Shown here piece by piece: positions 62,005-64,000 of a DNA stretch of 64,000 nt; positions within the stretch are counted from its first letter, which is position 1, and the number at the start of each line of letters is the position of its first letter. The stretch comes from Rariloculus sp963665575. Its GTDB lineage: Bacteria; Pseudomonadota; Gammaproteobacteria; Steroidobacterales; Rariloculaceae. The position numbers were made by a program, and so were the translations under genes. Location: positions 62,001 to 126,000 of the forward strand of contig CAXXDW010000004.1 in assembly GCA_963665575.2 (NCBI GenBank), written 5' to 3'. The notes under the pieces were generated by a model. It was not told where the DNA came from. It saw nothing but the letters and a program-made list of their open reading frames with translations, and ran no database searches.

Positions 62005-62596
62005 TGCCGCAGCAAGCCGCCACGGCCTTGAGCACCTTCTTGACGCGGCGGAATCCGCCGACGAGGCGCGTGTCGATGTCAGCGTGCTGTCGGACCATGG
62101 CTTCCTCAACCTCAGGCTCGACCCGCAGCGCCGGGAAGCTGTGGACAGCGTCGCGCGCGTGCTCGGCCAACCCTTGCCGCTCGCCGCCAATACCTTCACG
62201 AGCGGCGAGCACCGCGTCTATTGGCTCGGTCCGGACGAATGGCTGATCCAGACCGATTCGGAGCGTACCGCCAACCTCGGCAGCGAACTCGGCGAGGCGC
62301 TCGCCGGCGTTCATGCTGCGATCAATGATGTCAGCGGCGGACAGGTGGCGCTCGGACTCGGTGGCGAATCCGCCCGCACCGTACTGGTCAAGGGTTGCAC
62401 GCTGGACCTGCATCCGCGCGTATTCCGTCCGGGACAATGTGCGCGAACGGGCCTCGCCAAGGCGACAATTCTGCTTGCGTTTACCGACGACGAGCCGGCC
62501 TGGACGATCACCGTCGCTCGCAGCCACGCCGATTATCTTTGCCGCTGGCTCGCGCGTGCCGCCGGGCCGCACGGCGTTCGATTCTCGATGCCATAA
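61997..62596 (+). CDS. soxG: Sarcosine oxidase subunit gamma
   Basis: 199 residues; ATG overlaps the soxA stop by 8 bp. The small GcvT-like subunit: HGFLNLRLDPQRREAVDSVA, GEHRVYWLGPDEWLIQTD, VNDVSGG-like INDVSGGQVALGLGGESA and LKGC-like LVKGCTLDLHPRVFRPGQCA. Matches the gamma subunit over its full length. It ends the soxBDAG set. Confidence 0.95.
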   Translation: MSDAAASRHGLEHLLDAAESADEARVDVSVLSDHGFLNLRLDPQRREAVDSVARVLGQPLPLAANTFTSGEHRVYWLGPDEWLIQTDSERTANLGSELGEALAGVHAAINDVSGGQVALGLGGESARTVLVKGCTLDLHPRVFRPGQCARTGLAKATILLAFTDDEPAWTITVARSHADYLCRWLARAAGPHGVRFSMP

Positions 62597-62690
62597 CCGG
62601 CGTTCGTACCCGGAAGCCTGCTCCGCAGGAATGCGAGGCTGCAACAAATTCTTGCACGATGATTTCAACGCACGCACCATACACAGCGCA

Positions 62691-63767
62691 ATGAGTACCG
62701 CATCGAATCTCGCCGCCGACCCGACCGCTTCCCTGCCGGGGGTCATCGAGCCACGCTGGTGGACGGGCACACCGGCGCTGCCGCCGGCGTCGTTCACGGT
62801 CGACTGCAGCGAGTTCGCCATGGACGAGGCGGACCTCGATCCGGGCAGCGCGCTGGCCCGGCGCATGAACCGCACCTTCGAGGAGATCGGCCTGGTCTAC
62901 CTGGTCAATACGCGTCTGACCGACCTGCAGGCGATGCGGCGGTTCGCGAAGCTCATCATCGACGGGGAAATGCCGTACGAGGGCGGCGCCAACCCGCGCG
63001 ACCTGTTGGAGCCCAACGTTTACGAGGTGGGAGCGCCGCTCGATGCCTGGCTGCACTACCACCACGAGATGGCCTATGTCGGGCACAGCACCCGTATGCT
63101 GGGGTTCCTGTGCCACCGTGCGGTCCCGGGGCGCGGATTTACGTTCGTATCCGACAACCTCCAGGCCACGGACGCCATCCTTGAAACCGAGCTTGGGCGC
63201 AAGCTCAGGAAGCACGGGATCTGCTACCACCGCGATCTCACGGACCGTGATGCCTACGCTGGAACACCCCAGATCGGCGTTTACAACCACTGGCAGAAGT
63301 CCATGCTGACCGACGACCCGGACGAAGCCGAGGCCGAAGCCCGTTGCAAGGGGCTGGAGGTCGAATGGGGTCCCAACCGCCTGCTCAAGACGCGCTATTA
63401 CATTTCGGCTTTCGAGTACTTCGCGCAACTGGACAGAAACGTGCTCTACAGCAGCATCGCCGACGACGGCATGTGGTTTGACGCCTGGCCGAAGGTCATG
63501 CACCTTCCCTACGAGCAGCGCCCGCTCAAATTGACATTCGGCGACGGCAGCGAGTTGTCCCGGGAGGAAAAACAGAAGTTCGTCGACATCTACGACGACT
63601 TCGGGATCCCCATCGACTGGCGCGTCGGCGACATCGCGGTCGTGTGCAACTACCGCTTCGCCCACGGCCGCCCGAGCATCCGCCTGGGCAACGGCGAGGC
63701 GCGGGAACTCGGAGTGCTGATCGGCGAGGCCTACGAGCGCGTCGGAGATCTGCCCGGCAAGTGGTAG
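62691..63767 (+). CDS. TauD/TfdA-family Fe(II)/2-oxoglutarate oxygenase
   Basis: 358 residues from ATG 62691; longer in-frame reading overlaps soxG. FEEIGLVYLVNTRLTDLQAM is the usual N-terminal part of the fold; the first metal ligands are in LHYHHEMAYVGHS, a His-x-Glu form (His124/Glu126) like clavaminate synthase rather than His-x-Asp; the distal His is in VCNYRFAHGRPS. No N-terminal DUF971 domain as in gamma-butyrobetaine dioxygenase. Its position after soxG suggests an N-methyl or betaine-type substrate, but this is only context. Confidence 0.82.
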   Translation: MSTASNLAADPTASLPGVIEPRWWTGTPALPPASFTVDCSEFAMDEADLDPGSALARRMNRTFEEIGLVYLVNTRLTDLQAMRRFAKLIIDGEMPYEGGANPRDLLEPNVYEVGAPLDAWLHYHHEMAYVGHSTRMLGFLCHRAVPGRGFTFVSDNLQATDAILETELGRKLRKHGICYHRDLTDRDAYAGTPQIGVYNHWQKSMLTDDPDEAEAEARCKGLEVEWGPNRLLKTRYYISAFEYFAQLDRNVLYSSIADDGMWFDAWPKVMHLPYEQRPLKLTFGDGSELSREEKQKFVDIYDDFGIPIDWRVGDIAVVCNYRFAHGRPSIRLGNGEARELGVLIGEAYERVGDLPGKW

Positions 63768-63862
63768 TCGTGTACCGGGGGCCAACCTGCCCGCAACATT
63801 GAGTCAGGGCGATTCTCGCCGCATACTTCTGGCATAAATCTCTGCAGGACATCGAGTGCGCG

Positions 63863-64000
63863 ATGGCAAGAGCCGAACCGCGAGAGTTTCCGACCCGTTT
63901 CGGCTTCCTGCTGCTCGACGATTTCACACTCATGTCCATGTCGTCGGCGATCGAAACGCTGCGCATGTCGAACCGCGTCGCTGGTTCCCGGATCTATAGC
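63863..64000 (+). CDS. GlxA/GbdR-type AraC-family transcriptional regulator, N-terminal part (cut by window edge)
   Basis: 46 codons from ATG 63863, open to the window end: TRFGFLLLDDFTLMSMSSAI, ETLRMSNRVAGSRIY. This is the start of the DJ-1/PfpI-like (GATase1) domain found in GlxA-family AraC regulators, which include GbdR (glycine betaine), CdhR (carnitine) and SouR (sarcosine) of Pseudomonas. The helix-turn-helix domain lies beyond the window. It is the natural candidate for the TGTCGC direct repeats at 41085 and 48053. Confidence 0.85.
   Translation, partial: MARAEPREFPTRFGFLLLDDFTLMSMSSAIETLRMSNRVAGSRIYS

Overview
The window is high-GC DNA (roughly 60-65% by eye), most likely from an uncultivated gammaproteobacterium. 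The chromosomal backbone supports this: rpsF-rpsR-membrane protein-rplI-dnaB with rlmB and rnr next to it is a familiar gammaproteobacterial order. The accessory content (DUF6152 proteins, expanded secreted-protein paralogues, TonB receptor, DUF5916 barrel, BCCT carriers) fits marine, soil or host-associated gammaproteobacterial genomes. The taxonomic call is an inference.

Layout. 1-6.7 kb: housekeeping operons on the minus strand (dnaB partial, rplI, a DUF2232-like protein, rpsR, rpsF with a very long Lys-Pro/Ala-Glu tail, rlmB, rnr). 6.8-9.2 kb: secreted proteins of unknown function plus DUF6152. 9.2 kb: tRNA-Leu(CAG) with a recognisable promoter. 9.4-11.5 kb: an EamA transporter and a VapBC-type toxin-antitoxin pair. 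11.9-16 kb: a permease/DUF917/hydantoinase-oxoprolinase operon. 16-26.6 kb: more secreted paralogues, DUF6152, a group D flavin monooxygenase or acyl-CoA dehydrogenase-like enzyme, a D-aminoacylase-like lipoprotein, a metallo-beta-lactamase-fold protein with altered zinc ligands and a DUF5916 outer-membrane protein. 26.7-28.1 kb: a stomatin-like/NfeD pair. 34-41 kb: sulfotransferases, an Asp/Asn hydroxylase-like protein and a TonB receptor.

The most interesting part is a nearly continuous programme for N-methylated quaternary amines. At 28-34 kb, two BCCT carriers flank a DUF849/BKACE enzyme and a carnitine 3-dehydrogenase, which together predict L-carnitine to 3-dehydrocarnitine to glycine betaine. 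At 41-62.6 kb lie three dimethylglycine/sarcosine dehydrogenase-like flavoproteins, two MttB-family methyltransferases without pyrrolysine, a corrinoid protein, a DUF1638 protein, a 'virulence factor' family protein, a methyltetrahydrofolate:corrinoid methyltransferase, a RACo-type corrinoid activator and the complete heterotetrameric sarcosine oxidase soxBDAG. A TauD-like oxygenase and the start of a GlxA/GbdR-type AraC regulator close the window. The predicted route is betaine to dimethylglycine by corrinoid-dependent methyl transfer to tetrahydrofolate, then oxidative demethylation to sarcosine and glycine. No Rieske glycine-betaine monooxygenase is present in the window.

A 71-bp non-coding block occurs twice, with about 86% identity, upstream of the first dimethylglycine dehydrogenase-like gene and of the corrinoid operon. 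Each copy contains two TGTCGC half-sites exactly 21 bp apart. This is a strong candidate operator for an AraC-family regulator such as the one at the right edge.
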